DNA of 64,000 bases from Cymodocea nodosa (lineage: Eukaryota > Streptophyta > Magnoliopsida > Alismatales > Cymodoceaceae): the NCBI GenBank assembly GCA_036874045.1, contig CM072345.1:8519501-8583500 (forward strand), written 5' to 3'. A program made the translations under genes and the position numbers. Below, piece after piece: positions 35,150 to 45,883 of this stretch (position 1 is the first letter of the stretch; each line of letters begins with the position of its first letter). Below the pieces are notes generated by a model. That model had not been told where the DNA came from and ran no database searches. It worked only from the letters and a program-made list of their open reading frames with translations.

Positions 35150-36425
35150 TTACAGGTTTAACCGATACTATGCTTCGGTCAGACCTAAATATTTTTTATT
35201 TTTTTATTTTTCTTTCGATTGAACCGATACTATGGGGGGGTTTGTGCACTCGGAATCTGACGGAATTGAAAATTTTTTCCGTCAGATTCCGAGTCATGAG
35301 GTGTTTGTGCATTTTGGAATTCAAATTCCCAAGGAATTTGAATTCCAATCATGTGTAAAGGTTGGGAAAATGAATTCCCAACCTAAAAGGTCGGAATTCA
35401 TTTTCCAAAAGATCGCTCGACGCTTACCCTCCCCTGTTGAAGTATATATTGTTAATATTTTTTATTTAATTAATTATTTTAATATTTGTTTATTAAAAAT
35501 AAAAATATTAATTATTTTATTATTATTAATATTATTTAATTTTATAATATTAAAATCATAAATATTATTTAATTCAATTATTATTATTATTTTATTTATT
35601 ATATTATATTATTTAATATATAATATCAAATTTTCAAAAACCATATAATTTTCCTAACTTTCTGTGGCTAACACAAACGAAGTCTTAAAAGTCATTTATG
35701 GCTAAAAAATGTTTAGAATTATATTTTTTTATAATCAAAGTATTTCAATAATTATTTATTATTTACTTTCATTTATTCACTTCATAATAATTATATTTTT
35801 ATAAAAGTTATTTATTATTACATTACAAGGAATATAAAATTTATAATTAACCTTTTGTTGTTTTAAACATGTATTATAACTAAAAAGTTATCAATTTTTG
35901 TAATTTTTGATTTATTTTATATAATGATAAATGATATATAAACATTTATTTTAATAATATATTCATTTATTAATGTCAACAATTCATTAATAAATTAATT
36001 ACATTTTCACTAATTATTTTAAGTCAATACTTAATTTTATTAAAAATCAATTTTATTCAATTCCCTCCAATTCTGTCATGTGCACAAACACCTGGAATTC
36101 AATTTCCGTCAAATTCCTAAACGTGCACAAACACCTAGATTTTGAATTCTTTCTGTCAAATTCTGTAGAATTCAAATTCCGTTAGAATTCAAATTCTGCG
36201 GAATTCAAATTCCAGGTGCACAAACCCCCCCTATGTTTCGGTAAAATCAATATTTTTTTCTGAAAATTAATATACAATTTTTTCCCAATTTAACCAATAC
36301 TATGTTTCGATAAAACTAATATTTTTTTTTGAAAATTAATATACAATTTTTTTTCTGTTTTAACTGATACTATGCTTCGATCAGACCAAAATATTTTTAA
36401 TTTTCCGGTCATACCGATGGATCCA
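35150..36425. repeat. Tandem repeat of about 65-75 bp units, interrupted by a MITE
   Basis: Units start TTAACCGATACTATG, continue with TTCGGTCAGACC-like sequence and end in AT-rich runs. They occur at about 35157, 35219, 36294 and 36359. The MITE at 35234 entered one unit. Confidence 0.65.
35234..36231. mobile_element. Harbinger-type MITE, 998 bp
   Basis: The ends are GGGGGGGTTTGTGCAC and its exact reverse complement GTGCACAAACCCCCCC. TAT flanks both sides (35231-35233 and 36232-36234) as a 3-bp target duplication, and neighbouring tandem units show the uninterrupted ACTATG. The left subterminal part is an 18-base hairpin (35248-35265 with 35277-35294). The inside is AT-rich and non-coding. 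The TTTGTGCAC core is shared with the larger Harbinger ends here. Confidence 0.88.
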
Positions 36426-36472
36426 GTCGGTTGAACCGCAACTATTTTTATGTTTTATATATATTTTTAATG

Positions 36473-36496
36473 TATATATATATATATATATATATA
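36473..36496. repeat. TA microsatellite
   Basis: About a dozen TA repeats just after the integrase stop codon in element orientation. Confidence 0.7.
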
Positions 36497-36517
36497 AACA
36501 TAAAAACTGATTTCTTA

Positions 36518-37560
36518 CTAAGTAAAACTCGAGTAGTCCTCTACTTTGATTTCTTCTATAATTCCAAAGGAACTTTTTGGTGTTTTCAGAATAGGTTTAA
36601 GTCTTTGTCCATTTACTTTAAATATATTCTGATTTTTAGGATTTTCAATTTCAATAGCTTCATAAGGATAAACATTTCGAATTATGTAAGGTCCTACCCA
36701 TCTAGATCTTAATTTTCCTAGATGGTTATGGAGTCTAGCCATATAAAGATATACTTCTTGTCCTATTTCAAAGTTTTTAGGAATAATTTTTCTATCATGC
36801 CAGAATTTAATTTTCTCTTTTTCTCTTACAATCTTTGAATAAGCTTCATTTCTAAATTCTTCTAATTCAATTAGTTGCATTTTCCTATTTTCAGCAGCTT
36901 GATTTAAATTAGTGTTCAGAGTTTTTAATGCCCAATAAGCTTTATGTTCTATTTCAACAGGTAAATGACAACATTTTTCATATACTAGCCTAAAATGTGA
37001 CATACCTAAGCTCGTTTTATAAGCAGTTCTATAAGTCCAAAGTGCATCAATCAATCTATTAGCCCAATCTGTTCTAGTAGGATTTACTACTTTTTCCAAA
37101 ATTAATTTAATTTGTTTGTTTGCACTTTCTACTTGTCCACTTGTTTGCGGATGATATGATGTTGCAATTTTGTGGTTTATTCCATATTTCTTCATTAAGG
37201 CTTCAAAACTTCTATTACAGAAATGGGTTCCTCTATCATTGATAATAGCTTTAGTTATTCCAAATCTAGCAAATATATTTGTTCTTATAAATTGTATTAC
37301 CACTTTGTTATCATTAGTTTTTGTAGGAATAGCTTATATCCATTTAGATACATAATCCACCCTCAACAATATGTAATTAAATTGATTAGACATAGGAAAT
37401 GGATCCATAAAATCTATTCCCCACACATCAAAGATTTCAACCTCAACAATAGAATTAAGAGCCATCATATTCCTCTTTGATATTCTTCCTATTTATTGAC
37501 ATCTTAAACAACTTAAGCAATATTTATGAGCATCTTTGAATAGTGTTGGCCAATAAAACC
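36518..37560 (-). pseudogene. Retrotransposon integrase region
   Basis: The intact part (37303-36518) starts inside the catalytic core and contains INDRGTHFCN (second Asp), HPQTSGQVESANKQ (catalytic Glu), WTYRTAYKTSLGMSHFRLVY and a C-terminal segment LRSRWVGPYIIRNVYPYEA, as in Ty3-gypsy integrases. Upstream, the zinc-binding end (YCLSCLRCQ) and first Asp region (VWGIDFMDPF) are readable at about 37560-37310, with stops in between. It would insert element cDNA into chromosomes. It ends at 36518 (FT stop). Confidence 0.85.
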
Positions 37561-37714
37561 TACATTGTAGAATTTTTGCAACAGTTTTCCCTGAACCAAA
37601 ATGTCCTCCACAAGCTTGGTCATGACAGAAAGACAATATGCTCGAATATTCAGTTTCTGGAACACACCTCCTTAAAACCAGATCAGGACATTTCTTACAT
37701 AAGTAAGGGTCTTC

Positions 37715-39100
37715 TCAATAGTAATATTTTACTCTTGAGAAAAACAATTTCTTATTATGTCTATTCCAATCCTTAGGTGTTAAACCAGTAACTAAGTAAT
37801 TAACTATGTCTGCATACCAAGGTATTGTGTTGATAGTCATTAATTGTTCATTAGGAAAATTATCCTTAATTTCAATATTTGATTTTTCTATTTGTAATCT
37901 TGATAAATGATATGTTACTACATTCTCACAACCTTTTTTATCTTTAATTTCTAGATCGAATTCTTGCAATAATAATATCCATCGGATCAATCTAGGTTTA
38001 GTTTTTTTTTTCTTTATTAGATGTTTTAGAGCTAAATGATCCGTGTATACTATTACTCTAGTTCCAATCAAATATGATCTAAACTTTTCTAAAGCAAACA
38101 CAACAGCTAATAATTCTTTTTCAGTAGTTGTGTAATTAACTTGAGCATCATTTAAGGTTTTGCTTGCATAATGAATCACTATAGTAGATTTTTCTATTTT
38201 CTGTCCTAACACTGCTCCTATAGCAAAATCAGAAGCATCGCACATTAATTCAAATGGATGGTTCTAATTAGGTGCTTGAATTATAGGAGTTGAAATTAAG
38301 CTAGTCTTAAGTCTGAAAAATGCTTCCTTGCAATTTTTATCAAAGTTAAATGGAACATCTTTTAATAGATTAGTTAAAGGTCTAGCTATCTTGTTAAAGT
38401 CTTTAATAAATCTTCTATAAAAATCAGCATGTCCTAGAAATGATCTAATATTTTTTACTGATTTAGGTTCTGGTAGATTAGAAATTACTTCTATTTTAGT
38501 TTTATCTACTTCCAACCCTTTTTTAGAAACAACATGCCCTAAGACTATTCCTTGTTTAACCATGAAGTGACATTTTTCCCAATTTAAAACTAAATTTTTT
38601 TCCACATAGCGTTTTAATATTTAGTCTAAATTGCTTAAACACACTTCATATGAGTTGCCATATACAGTAAAATCATCTATAAATATTTCTAAAAATTCAT
38701 CAGTCATTCCAGTAAATATGCCCTGCACACACCTTTGAAAGGTAGCTGGTGCATTGCATAATCCGAATGGCATTCTTTTAAAAGTATAAGTTCCATTAGG
38801 AATGGTGAAAGTTGTTTTCTCTTGATCCTCTAATGCTACTGGAATTTGATTATACCCTGAATACCCGTCTAGGAAACAAAAATATTCTTACCCTGCTAAT
38901 CTTTTCAGCATTTGATCTATAAAAGGTAAGGGAAAATGATCTTTCCTAGTCACAGCATTCAGCTTTCTATAGTCTATATATACTCTCCAGCCTTATTGAA
39001 TTCTAGTAGGTATCAAGTCTTGACTTTCATTCCTAATAACTGTTAATCCTGATTTCTTGGGAACTACATGGATTAGACTAACTCACGAGTTATCAGAAAT
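37715..39100 (-). pseudogene. Retrotransposon reverse transcriptase and RNase H
   Basis: RT motifs are readable in order on the - strand: YIDYRKLNAVTRKDHFPLPF (about 38990), FKRMPFGLCNAPATFQR (about 38770), the catalytic IFIDDF (about 38680) and VLGHVVSKKGLEVDKTKI (about 38540). Several TAG and TAA stops interrupt them, for example before GWRVYID and after SNLD. RNase H follows (38245-37715): [47 protein letters not shown]. Domain order and the IDDF box fit Ty3-gypsy of the Athila/Tat side. Confidence 0.88.
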
Positions 39101-40080
39101 CGGATATATTATATCATTATCTAACCATTTAACTATTTCCTTCCTGACTACTTCCTTAAGGTTTGGATTTAATCTCCTCTCAGGAATTCTAATAGGTTTA
39201 GCATTCTCTTCTAAATATATGTGGTGACAGCATAAAGTTGAACTTAACCCTTTTATATCAGTCATAGTCCATCCTATTGCTTCTTTATAACTTTTTACTA
39301 CATCTTTTAATTTAGCTATTTGATCCTCTTTCAAATCTGAAGCAATAATGATTGGACAGGTCCGTTTATCTTCCAGAAATATATAGGTTAATTCAGGAGG
39401 TAAATGTTTTAATTCTAAATGCTGGTCATCAGAAGCTAAAGCTCCTAATTGAACATCATTATTTATTAAATTAATTTCTTCCTGATCTCCTTCTATATTT
39501 ATGCTTTCACTTTCTTCTAAAGTTTCAAAATTGATTTGCCTATTTAATTCTTCTTGAATCACATCATCTAACATATCTCCTTCATCCTTTAAAAAGTCTA
39601 TGGTATGTAAGGACATTTCTAACTCTTCAAACCTTTCTGGTTTGAAAATATTTAATTGAGTATCCTCATTACCATATGCTAACTTCATTACTCCAATTTT
39701 ACAATTTATAACAGCCCCTGATGTTGCTAAAAATGGCCTTCCCAAAATTAAAGATGTATCACTATTTTTATGCTTAATTTGTTGTGAATCCAAAATTACA
39801 ATATGAATAGGATATATAAAATTTTTGATTTCAATTAAGACATCTTCTATTTTTCTTCTAGGGTATCTTATACTTCTATCAGCTAATTGAATAATCGTAC
39901 TAGTAGGAGTTAAGCCTTCTAATTTTAAGGATGCAAATATATCACTTGGCATAACATTTATACCTGCACCTAAATCTATTAAGATTCTTTCTAGAATGGT
40001 ATTTCCTATGGTGCATGATATAATAGGGATTCCAAGGTCAGATAACTTTTTAAGAATTTATTGTAGAAATAGGTAACTAC
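39083..40080 (-). pseudogene. Retrotransposon aspartic protease and start of RT
   Basis: The protease active site reads LIDLGAGINVMPSDIF at about 40000-39940, the DLGA form found in Athila elements. It is followed by ILGRPFLATSGAVINCKIG. After an acidic linker the RT lead-in LKEVVRKEIVKWLDNDIIYP ends at a stop at 39083. The protease would cut the gag-pol polyprotein. One stop separates it from the gag tail upstream. Confidence 0.85.
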
Positions 40081-40081
40081 T

Positions 40082-41241
40082 TTACTCAGTTAAAAAGACC
40101 TTTCTAAGAACTTTTCGCTCTCTTTTCTTAGTACACCAATCCTTTAGAAATTTAGCACAAGGTGGCATATTCTGCAATAGATCTAACAAATGAATGTTAA
40201 CTTGTACTTTTTCAAAAATTTCTCTGATTTTTTCTTGTTTTTCAGGAATTGTTTGTTGTAATCTTTCAGGATAGGGTGCTAAAGATTTTGATTTCAAAGA
40301 CTCTTTTTATTTCAGTTGATTTGTTTGATCATTTTTAGCTTCAATTGCAGATTCAGATTGTTCTTCAGTGATTTCTAGATTTTCAGCTATTACATTTTCA
40401 TTATCATTTTGATTTTTACTCTTGTCCGCCTTCATATCATTTTCATTTTGAGTTCTTGGTGGTATATCAGTTCTAGATCTTAATGTTACACATACATCTT
40501 CCAGATTTTTGTTACTTTCATGATGTTTTTGTATATCATTTTCGTGATTATGATCTTCAATTGTTTTTAGTTTTAAAGTGCATTCTTTAAATTCTCTTAC
40601 ATTAGTGTTTTCTGTTTGTTGTATATTTTGCAAGTTGTGTACGTTTATAACATTATAATTTTCATTGTCTTGTTGTAAAACTTGTATTTTTATTGCATTT
40701 TTGTCTAATGCTTTTAATTTTGTTTCCAGATCATCTAATTTCATTGCATTCAATTTTTGATCAATTTTCTTTATGGCTTTTTCAGTTTCGTAAATTATAT
40801 CCTGTTTAGGTTCTGAATATGCCTCATTATAGTTTAATTGGTTGACTTCTTGTTGTTGACACACAAAGTATTCCAATTTGTCTAGATTTTGCTCTATACT
40901 ATGCTCCAGTCTGTCATACTATCCCAAACTTCAGTGTCTCTCATCATTTTACACATTCTATACTGATCATCAATTGGGTAAACTATAGGATTCTCATACT
41001 CGGCTCTATTATATTGAGGATAATTCATTTATTGTTCATGGGATCTATCAATCTGTAAATGTCTCAATTTCAAACAATAAAAAATGTCGTGTCCTTTAGA
41101 ATTGCAGAATTCACATATGCTAATTAAAGGTTTCAGAAATCTTTGAGCATAAGCATATGCCATATTCTCAATTACATAAGAAAACACACAACTCTGACTA
41201 TTAAAATAAAACAGCTCTAACAGTTGCTTATATCTATTCAA
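40082..41241 (-). pseudogene. Gag C-terminal part with zinc knuckle, directly after the PBS
   Basis: Begins only about 13 bases after the PBS, so the capsid part of gag is missing here. The first segment (41241-41029) holds a CCHC knuckle, CEFCNSKGHDIFYC. The next (40876-40307) is Asn/Gln/Glu-rich with VTLRSRTDIPP, the usual tail of Athila gag. The last (40297-40082) has LAPYPERLQQ and NMPPCAKFLKDWCTKKRE, which normally lead into protease. Stops separate the segments. The knuckle missing from the displaced gag block at 30.3-31.6 kb is present here. Confidence 0.75.
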
Positions 41242-41253
41242 TTCAATTCAATT

Positions 41254-41270
41254 CCCCGGTAATGGCGCCA
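41254..41270 (-). other. Primer-binding site, tRNA-Asp
   Basis: On the - strand TGGCGCCATTACCGGGG lies 7 bases inside the 5' LTR end and is complementary to the 3' end of tRNA-Asp with two mismatches. Confidence 0.85.
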
Positions 41271-41277
41271 TAAAACT

Positions 41278-43139
41278 TGTTCGTGTTTTCCCAGCACTAC
41301 ACTAGAAAAACTTGGATTTGTTACTTCTATTTTTTACTTAGTTAATTTATCTTTATGCTTATTCTTTCTTTTAGAAGTAAACAAACAACCTTTAATACAA
41401 TTTAGATATTCATTCCAATTTGTACTTTAACTGTAAGTGCACAGTGTCTATTGTATCAGTGTGCAAGTACAGGTCGATCCCACAGGGAATTGTTGATGAA
41501 TTTTAAGAAATGTTTGATTGTGAACAATTCAAATTTATATTCAATAAGCACTCCGTTGAGTTACAGTTAACTCAATGGAGTAAGTTCGTTGAGTTATGGC
41601 TAACTCAACGGACTATACTCATGGACTTAAGTTAACTCCACGAGCCTGTTTCTTCTTTATAATACTGCTATTTACAGAGGAATTCGGCCAACCATTGGGT
41701 GATTCCACAGATTGTAAATAACATAAATTAAACTTTTTAATGCTAGTTAACATTGGATTTATCATTATGCAATACTAACATTCAGATGATTCAAACAGTA
41801 ACTATTAAAATCTTTAAATTGTTTTGTACGAACCAATTTCAGTAAACTGTAAAATTAAAACTAACATACAACAATCATAAAACTGACACAGATAACATTA
41901 ATTACGATACAACACAAACAATACAACACTCAAATACAATATACAAACAAAGATAAATTATTTTTGGTATTTTTGTTTTGATGTGAACATGGAAATGGGC
42001 GAAAGGTGAAATGTAAAGTAATTTCACTTGACAGTAAATACTTCCGACACTACTTGCAACGTGATTACACCATTGAAAATTGAACCACTTACAATTCTGT
42101 CTTCTCTCCCTATAGAATCGCGAGTCTAGAATTGCAAGATGATCTCCTCTTCAGCATACAGGCATCAACCCGAAGCCAAGGCTAAAAGCTTTACAATCTC
42201 CTGAAATATGAGTCGACGCTTGCTGAAAATGTCTTCCCTTCCTGCGACGAGATCACTCCTCACACTGGTTGTCAGGCACTGTGTTTGGCTCGAAATCGAC
42301 CCGACATCAGGCAAGTATCCTCACATACCTCTGATGATTGGTGATTATGGTGGTGATAACGATGGTTGGTGTGATACTTCGGAGAATCGTCGATACTGTC
42401 TGCAGAAAGTTTGGTGCTCCTCCTCTGTATACACTAACCGTCCATCGATCACACTCTTTTTTTTTTTTCTTTTCTTTTATATTTCTTCAGTGGTAACTAC
42501 TTCTGTTTGAATGATAGGTTGGATTTCCTTCCTTTAGATCAACGGCGATGATTTCTTCTCCCTACGCGATTGAATTCCTGCGTGATGCTTGCGAACGTGG
42601 TTTTTCCTTCCAACTGTCTGTTCCTGCAACCGCTGTAGTGGCATATTAGAAAGTATATAGTCTATGGAGTTACAGATAACTCAACAGACTTCCTTCGTTG
42701 ATTTAACTACAAAACACGTGCAAAAATAACAACTTAAGTTTATAACGCTAACCTAACGCGTTGCCTTAGTGTATTTTCATGTAACTCAACGTGTGCAGTT
42801 ATACTAACTTAACGAGTTATAACGTAAGTAAATCTACCAGCTCTCAACACGTGTCAGCAGTAGTTTAAACATAAAATAACATTTCGGAGAGTTACAGGTA
42901 TAACTATCCGATGCTTAGATGCATTTTCGGATACTTAAGAATTTCACAGCCTTCAATTTATCGACAGTTCATAAATGTACTAAATTAACATTAATTCCCC
43001 AAAATTAAGCATATTCTTCAATTAAAACATATAACAATGTAATTATAACATAATGGCTTAATTCTCATATGATAAGCTAAATATTATGTAATTAACCATC
43101 ATTTAACCGTTAATAATATGCACTTTTTCATTCTAAACA
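41278..43139 (-). repeat. 5' LTR of the Athila/Tat-like element
   Basis: 1862 bp, same ends as the 3' LTR. The palindrome at about 41548-41579 has one arm mutated (CAATGG for CAACGG). The flank beyond 43139 is GGTATCC, the mutated second copy of the GGTAC target. Confidence 0.9.
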
Positions 43140-44850
43140 GGTATCCTTTTCCACTCTTCTCTCTTGTGCATGAGTTCCGTTCGTATTTCTGAACTATGGG
43201 TTTTGAAATCGATCATGCAAATAATCTTGTGAGGAGAATGTCTTTTCCCTGCACTCGATCGATCCTCCCGGTGCTGTCACAGTGGTAGTGGGGAAGGAGA
43301 GGTGGGAGTTCATCGTCGACCCTTTCGTGCTGGAGGAGGAGCCCTTCCGGGCCCTAATGAGGATGGCGGGGGCCAGCTACTGCTGCGGTAAGCGGAGGAG
43401 ATGCGAAAGGGCGAACGAAATCGTCTTCACCCATGTGGACTCCATTCTGTTCGAGCATCTGCTGTGGCTGGTGGGTCGGCAAGACGATAGCTGCCACTCC
43501 GCCCAGGATTATTAAAAGCTTCTTTACCTACGCTTGGTTGTAGAAGAGAGACCCATGGAATCCGAAAGGATGGGCTTCACGAGAATAAGGAATCTGTAAT
43601 TATAATCGCTTCTACTTGTATTGTTAGTCTGAAACTGTGGGGATTGGGATTTCTGCTACATCCATATCATGGATGAGCTTCATGCATCTTGCTCGCATAT
43701 CTTTTTTTTTTTTTTTGCTTGCATATCATATGATGACTCTGTGGTAATCTGATCTCCTTCTAAATTAATTACTCGTTTGATGTTATTGCCTTGCATAACC
43801 TAACATATTTCGTAGTTTTACATTATCTAAAACTAAACAGATAGATGAAAATATCCAAACTAAAAATGTTGGGTTGGAACCAACGTCCTGAAGCAGAGGA
43901 AGAACCGTCACTGCCTGCTACGGCATTGCGGAATTATTGGACTTTAAACAGGATAAGGTTGATCTCTAATATTACTAACTGAAAATCATCAACAATAAAT
44001 TTTCAATGGAAATTGATATGTTGCTGCAGTGGTGTATTGCATATATTTCATGTCTGTGTGCATTCTAGATCCTATTTGATCATAATAGTTAAATGTTGGA
44101 TGACTCATAAGCACATTTCAATCTTCATTCTTTGCTAAACTTATCTACATAATCTTGTATAACATGTTAACATCCCTTCTTATCCAATTATGTTATCCAA
44201 TAATAGGTGTTATCCAATTTGATTTCCCTTTTTGGTATTTGTGTCATTGTTGTTTTGTTCTATTATTTGTTTGATTTGTTGATTCATTGTTTCATTGATT
44301 CATTGTTATATTATTGTGAACGCATGTACTCTTACTTGCAAGAAAATTATGTATACGATTGAATATACTTGAAAAAGGAAAAATGATATTCTCATACTTG
44401 TTCTAGCTTTGTTAATGTACATAATACAGGAATATGACTTCTAAGAGAAAAAAGTACGTGAACTGGAGCATCAGACAAGATGAAATTTTTTTAGGTATCT
44501 TAGCATCAGAAATAAGAGAGGGAAATGCAAAAGCACATGATGGAAAGATCAGAGTTGAGACATGGCAAAAAGTGATTGCTGAATACAATGATAAAACTAA
44601 TGCCAATGTTGGGAAAAAACATGTAGAAAGTAGAATGAAAACATGGAGGACAATGTATAAGAATTATACAAAAATTTCCAAACAAAGTGGATGGGAGTGG
44701 GACTACATTCGTGGACATACTGACATTCTCAGAGAAATTTGGGATGAATTTGTATAAGTATGTTATTTTATTTAACAGTATTCATGTATTTCTTTGAACT
44801 TTCATATATTAAGTAATTTCTTCATTTATTTCTTATAGCAGCATCCAGAA
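43140..44850. repeat. Tandem duplication, copy B, right part
   Basis: Resumes at the base where 25236 was interrupted and runs collinear with 21790-23535 of copy A up to CATCCAGA. Beyond that it continues into ORF1 exon 2, which copy A lacks. Confidence 0.88.
43252..43515 (+). pseudogene. SAUR-like gene remnant, copy B exon 2
   Basis: Same reading as copy A (REFIVDPFVLEEEPFRALM, VFTHVDSILFEHLLWLV). A 39-base in-frame deletion removes 13 residues before the AQDY end. Its exon 1, at about 24920-25015, is 18 kb away on the other side of the retrotransposon, which therefore sits in the intron. The Trp codon stopped in copy A is intact here. Confidence 0.5.
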
Positions 44851-45384
44851 TATAAAGCATGCTAGGGAAAGTCATGCACAATATATGATGATCTGTATAC
44901 AGTGTTTGATGGAAATATGGCAACTGGAGTGAATAGTCGTGTTCCCCATGATTTCACAACACCACAACATGTGGAACACGAAGAACTTGTGGACACCTTC
45001 CCTATATTCAGTACTCAAGTTCCTCTGGTACTTCCTAATAGTAGAGAGGATGAACATTCACTAAGCCTTTATACAGGTGAAAATGTTGGTAGAAAGTCAA
45101 GGAAAAGAGTTCGACCACATGCTGAATCATCTCATTCAATTGCTATATCAATGAATGAATTGAGTAAAAGTATGGCGAATGATGAGAAGTGGTAGAAATC
45201 AAAACTCATGAAAGAAATTGATGAAGTTATTCCCCAAATATGGGATCTTGAGGGTCTTACAGAAGCAGAGAAAATATTATCTCTGGATTTGCTAGAGTAG
45301 CCTGTGAAAAGAGCTATTTTTTTAAGGTTACCTTCTAATGTTGTACGAGTTACATGGATAAGACATCATATTGGGAGAATGTGA
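44434..45384 (+). pseudogene. H5 ORF1, Myb/SANT-like, inactivated
   Basis: Exon 1 starts MTSKRKKYVNWSIRQDEIFL and carries the Myb/SANT-like domain to WDYIRGHTDILREIWDEFV. A TAA then takes the place of the codon before the intron, next to a good GTATG donor. Exon 2 starts at about 44839 after TATAG, has a stop inside KAC-GKSC (TAG for Trp or Arg) and further stops after NDEKW and DLLE. The basic RKSRKRVRPHAESS patch matches the same place in H3 ORF1. It ends near 45384. Confidence 0.82.
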
Positions 45385-45484
45385 ACTACTATTTGTTATA
45401 TGCGTTCTCTGGATTTTTTTCCCTTTGTTATATGCACCTCTGTTTGGACATTTTATTGTGATGTTAAGGGTGGATATAGTTATC

Positions 45485-45803
45485 CCTCTTTTTTATTGTG
45501 ATGTAATAATTTGTAGTTGGACTTTGTTGTTGTTATTATTATGTTTGCGAGTTATGTTGTTATTGAAAAAATATTTTATTGTGATGTTATAATAATTTGT
45601 AGTTGGACTTTGTTGTTGTTATTATGATGTTTGCGAGTTATGTTGTTATTGAAAAAATATTTTATTGTGATGTTATAATAATTTGTAGTTGGACTTTGTT
45701 GTTGTTATTATGATATTTCTGAGTTATGTTGTTATTGAAAAAATATTTTATTGTGATGTAATAATTTATAGTTAGACTTTGTTGTTGTTATTATGATATT
45801 TGA
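45485..45803. repeat. Tandem repeat, four units of about 85-90 bp
   Basis: Units contain AATTTGTAGTTGGACTTTG followed by TTGTTGTTATTATGATG and GTTATTGAAAAAATATTTTA. They fill the gap between ORF1 and the transposase of H5 and are very similar to each other, so the expansion is recent. Confidence 0.85.
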
Positions 45804-45883
45804 ACATTATTGATATTATTAAATATTTACCTTCTTTGCTTATATTTGACATATTTATTTTTTTACATATAGTTTTCCTCTAC

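Larger units (their letters stand above)
25237..43139 (-). mobile_element. Athila/Tat-like Ty3-gypsy LTR retrotransposon with extra modules
   Basis: Two direct LTRs of about 1.86 kb start TGTTTAGAAT and end ACGAACA in element orientation. The PBS matches tRNA-Asp, a usual choice in the Athila/Tat lineage, and a purine tract abuts the 3' LTR. The target duplication is GGTAC before and GGTAT after; the uninterrupted copy A reads GGTACCC at 21794, showing the second has mutated. In element order: gag tail with zinc knuckle, protease, RT, RNase H, integrase, a plant transposon protein-type ORF, a second gag N-terminal block, an F-box gene, a tRNA-Asp-like sequence and the PPT. All coding parts carry stops or frameshifts, so it is not autonomous. 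Confidence 0.9.
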
